A DNA stretch of 7,291 nt. Origin: Roseburia sp. (GTDB lineage Bacteria > Bacillota > Clostridia > Lachnospirales > Lachnospiraceae). Positions within the stretch are counted from its first letter, which is position 1; every line of letters starts with the position of its first letter. Shown piece after piece: positions 5,893 to 7,291 of this stretch. The notes under the pieces were generated by a model. The model was given only the letters and a program-made list of their open reading frames with translations. It was not told the DNA's origin and searched no databases. Made by a program: the position numbers and the translations under genes. The stretch spans positions 1 to 7,291 of the forward strand of contig JAGAIK010000486.1 in the NCBI GenBank assembly GCA_017626625.1, written 5' to 3'.

Positions 5893-7170
5893 TCATATCC
5901 CGCATTCATCTATTTTAAAGTATTCAAACAAGGTAATCTGTTGTGATTTGACTTTTGGTGGCAGAAAGCCGCTGATACCAGTACGGCACATGGACAGGAC
6001 ATGTTCCATGGCATACCCTATGGCATAGAAAAGAAACTGCGGCATTCCGTAAATCCGTTTGGAGCACTCCTTTAGCTCTGCAAGGAAAATACTGTCTTTA
6101 TGCACTGACGTGGTCAGACCAATATAGCCCACAGCCAGTGTTGCTAACAAATTTAGATTGCGGATGGATTGTAATGACATTACTCTTAAATCTTCTAGTT
6201 CAAACTGCTGTTTCTTAAATCTGAAATATTCCTCAATCCGCCACCGGAGAAGATATACTTTGGTAATGATGTGGCACAGATTCTTTTTCTCCTGCATTTT
6301 CAGGTTGGAAAGAAGCAGCATAGGTTCCTCCCCGAAACCATATACCACGGTCAGCACCAGCTCATTTGCCGGAAACTCACAGAGCCTTACAGGGATGCAG
6401 CTCATTTTGCATTGTACAGTTTTACCGCTTTTATCTTTAAAATCCATGCGGTAGCTCCCTTTGTATTTGTTTGCAACATCCATGATGTTGCAGGTCTTTC
6501 CGTTATAAATGACATTCCGGTTCTTTTTGGCGCGAATAACAAAACGTTCCTTACGTTTTAAAAAATAGCGGTAATAATCATTGGCATCAAAACCGCGGTC
6601 GAGGGTGCGGACACATTTTTCACTGAAATTTTCGGAAAGGGATTGCAGACAGCACAGGTTTTCGTGGGTTTCGCTGATAAATCCCTTCTCTGCTGCTGAA
6701 AACACTTTTTCATAAACCGGGAGAGGCTGCTTTCCTTTTTCAGACAGTACTGCGGCTTCAATGGTAAGGTATCCCTGTGTAATTTCACCAGTACTGCCGT
6801 CCCGTATTTCAGAAAGCGCTTCCAGCTTTTTACTGGCAGGTTTGGCAATGTCTGAATTATCAATGATGATAACAGCGTAATCCTCTTTTATATGGCGTTT
6901 TACAAGAGAGATATAATTGTGCATGATAGTGTCTCTATCCTTAAATACACCAAGATTTTTGGACAATCTGTCAATGGTTTTCTTGAGTGTGATGTCTTCT
7001 TTTAGAGAACGAGCGATTTCGCTCAGGTGCAGCTTATTTCCTGCAAGGATGCCATAAATCATCTGGTGTACAAATTTTTCTTGCGGACGCTTTAGACCTT
7101 TTGAAATATTTAAAGAAAAGTTTGTAAAATCCCGTTTAATTTCATACCCAAGTCTGCTATAATTAACCAT
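5893..7170 (-). CDS. IS4-family DDE transposase
   Basis: The enzyme cuts and joins the element's ends through an RNase H-like DDE core. Residue positions: first Asp in IIIDNSDIAK (Asp104), second Asp in RTLDRGFDAND (Asp191), and the IS4 hallmark YREK in YLLRWRIEEYFRFKK as Tyr306, Arg309, Glu313 and Lys320 with the exact 2-3-6 spacing. The stretch between the second Asp and the Glu is rich in beta strands and basic residues, as usual in the family. The length of 425 residues is in the normal range, without frameshift. The ATG at 7170 has AAAGGAG (7180-7186) nine bases upstream. Both start codon and ribosome binding site lie in one arm of a long hairpin, which would limit translation from outside transcripts. 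Confidence 0.95.
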   Translation of the reverse strand: MVNYSRLGYEIKRDFTNFSLNISKGLKRPQEKFVHQMIYGILAGNKLHLSEIARSLKEDITLKKTIDRLSKNLGVFKDRDTIMHNYISLVKRHIKEDYAVIIIDNSDIAKPASKKLEALSEIRDGSTGEITQGYLTIEAAVLSEKGKQPLPVYEKVFSAAEKGFISETHENLCCLQSLSENFSEKCVRTLDRGFDANDYYRYFLKRKERFVIRAKKNRNVIYNGKTCNIMDVANKYKGSYRMDFKDKSGKTVQCKMSCIPVRLCEFPANELVLTVVYGFGEEPMLLLSNLKMQEKKNLCHIITKVYLLRWRIEEYFRFKKQQFELEDLRVMSLQSIRNLNLLATLAVGYIGLTTSVHKDSIFLAELKECSKRIYGMPQFLFYAIGYAMEHVLSMCRTGISGFLPPKVKSQQITLFEYFKIDECGI

Positions 7171-7239
7171 GCAAAAACACTCCTTTGTTTCGTTGTTTTG
7201 TGGTGATTCAATTATAACAAAGGTTTAGTGTTTTTGCAT
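7169..7239 (-). promoter_or_regulatory. Hairpin hiding the transposase start in read-through RNA
   Basis: Bases 7169-7181 pair exactly with 7227-7239 (13 bp), and 7182-7189 pair with 7216-7223 (8 bp), with a three-base bulge at 7224-7226. The 3' arm of the transcript holds the ribosome binding site (7186-7180) and part of the ATG. The predicted internal start site near 7204 is in the loop, so the element's own mRNA lacks the 5' arm. Only RNA entering from outside would fold this way, a protection known in principle from IS10 and IS50. Confidence 0.75.
7211..7219 (-). promoter_or_regulatory. Extended -10 promoter of the transposase
   Basis: On the minus strand TGTTATAAT (7219-7211) is a perfect extended -10 (TGnTATAAT). 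The -35 region is weak: the best hexamer at 16 bases, TGCAAA, matches the consensus at three positions, which is common for extended -10 promoters. Transcription would start near 7204, inside the hairpin loop. Confidence 0.6.
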
Positions 7240-7272
7240 TTTTTATTTTAGATAAGTCAAAACAAGTGGGTA

Positions 7273-7291
7273 AAAAATGGGGAAACTCAAA
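7273..7291 (-). repeat. Right terminal inverted repeat of the insertion sequence
   Basis: This is the exact reverse complement of 5867-5885. It coincides with the end of the window, which suggests that the sequence source stops at a repeat boundary, as contigs often do. Confidence 0.9.

Larger units (their letters stand above)
5867..7291 (-). mobile_element. Complete IS4-family insertion sequence, about 1.43 kb
   Basis: The element is bounded by perfect 19-bp terminal inverted repeats and holds one transposase gene that fills almost all of it: the stop is seven bases from the left repeat. The right repeat ends on the last base of the window, so the true right end and the target duplication cannot be confirmed. 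The element appears intact, with an unbroken transposase, its own promoter, and a translation-blocking hairpin. I cannot assign an IS name from sequence alone. Confidence 0.9.

Noticed and set aside
6158..6561. Plus-strand open frames inside the transposase
   Set aside because: They are antisense to a fully conserved transposase and have no family-like motifs or start signals.

Overview
The window looks like a chromosomal piece of a low-to-mid GC Firmicute, most likely a gut clostridium of the Lachnospiraceae type. The reasons are the AGGAGG-like ribosome binding sites, the codon use, and the order decarboxylase, speE, carboxynorspermidine dehydrogenase, nspC, which is typical of gut Clostridia. 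The taxonomy is inferred. All genes I accept lie on the minus strand, so biological reading runs from right to left.

Layout from right to left: (1) 7291-5867, a complete IS4-family insertion sequence with a perfect 19-bp inverted repeat at each end; the window stops on the outer base of the visible right repeat. (2) 5866-5794, a 23-codon C-terminal scrap of a host gene that the element seems to have cut. (3) 5776-4840, a promoter and nfo (endonuclease IV, DNA repair), followed by a weak terminator hairpin. (4) 4839-4260, 580 bases without a protein gene but rich in signals: a good promoter, a multi-hairpin leader or small RNA, a strong intrinsic terminator, two copies of a 12-bp palindrome, and a further foldable stretch before the first operon gene. 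(5) 4259-1, a polyamine operon: PLP-dependent arginine/lysine/ornithine decarboxylase, a SpeE-like aminopropyltransferase, carboxynorspermidine/carboxyspermidine dehydrogenase (split by a one-base frameshift), and the N-terminal part of carboxynorspermidine decarboxylase, which runs off the left edge.

How the genes work together: the decarboxylase would make agmatine (or another diamine). Putrescine derived from it would be condensed with aspartate semialdehyde by the dehydrogenase to carboxyspermidine, and NspC would decarboxylate that to spermidine. Agmatine-to-putrescine enzymes are not in the window and may lie beyond the left edge. The SpeE-like protein has no SpeD partner here and differs from usual SpeE motifs, so its role in this pathway is open.

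The most interesting points are the operon leader, which has promoter, structured RNA, a possible 9-bp antiterminator pairing and a terminator 145 bases before the first gene; the A5 frameshift in the dehydrogenase; the divergent SpeE; and the transposase start hidden in a hairpin that only read-through RNA can form.
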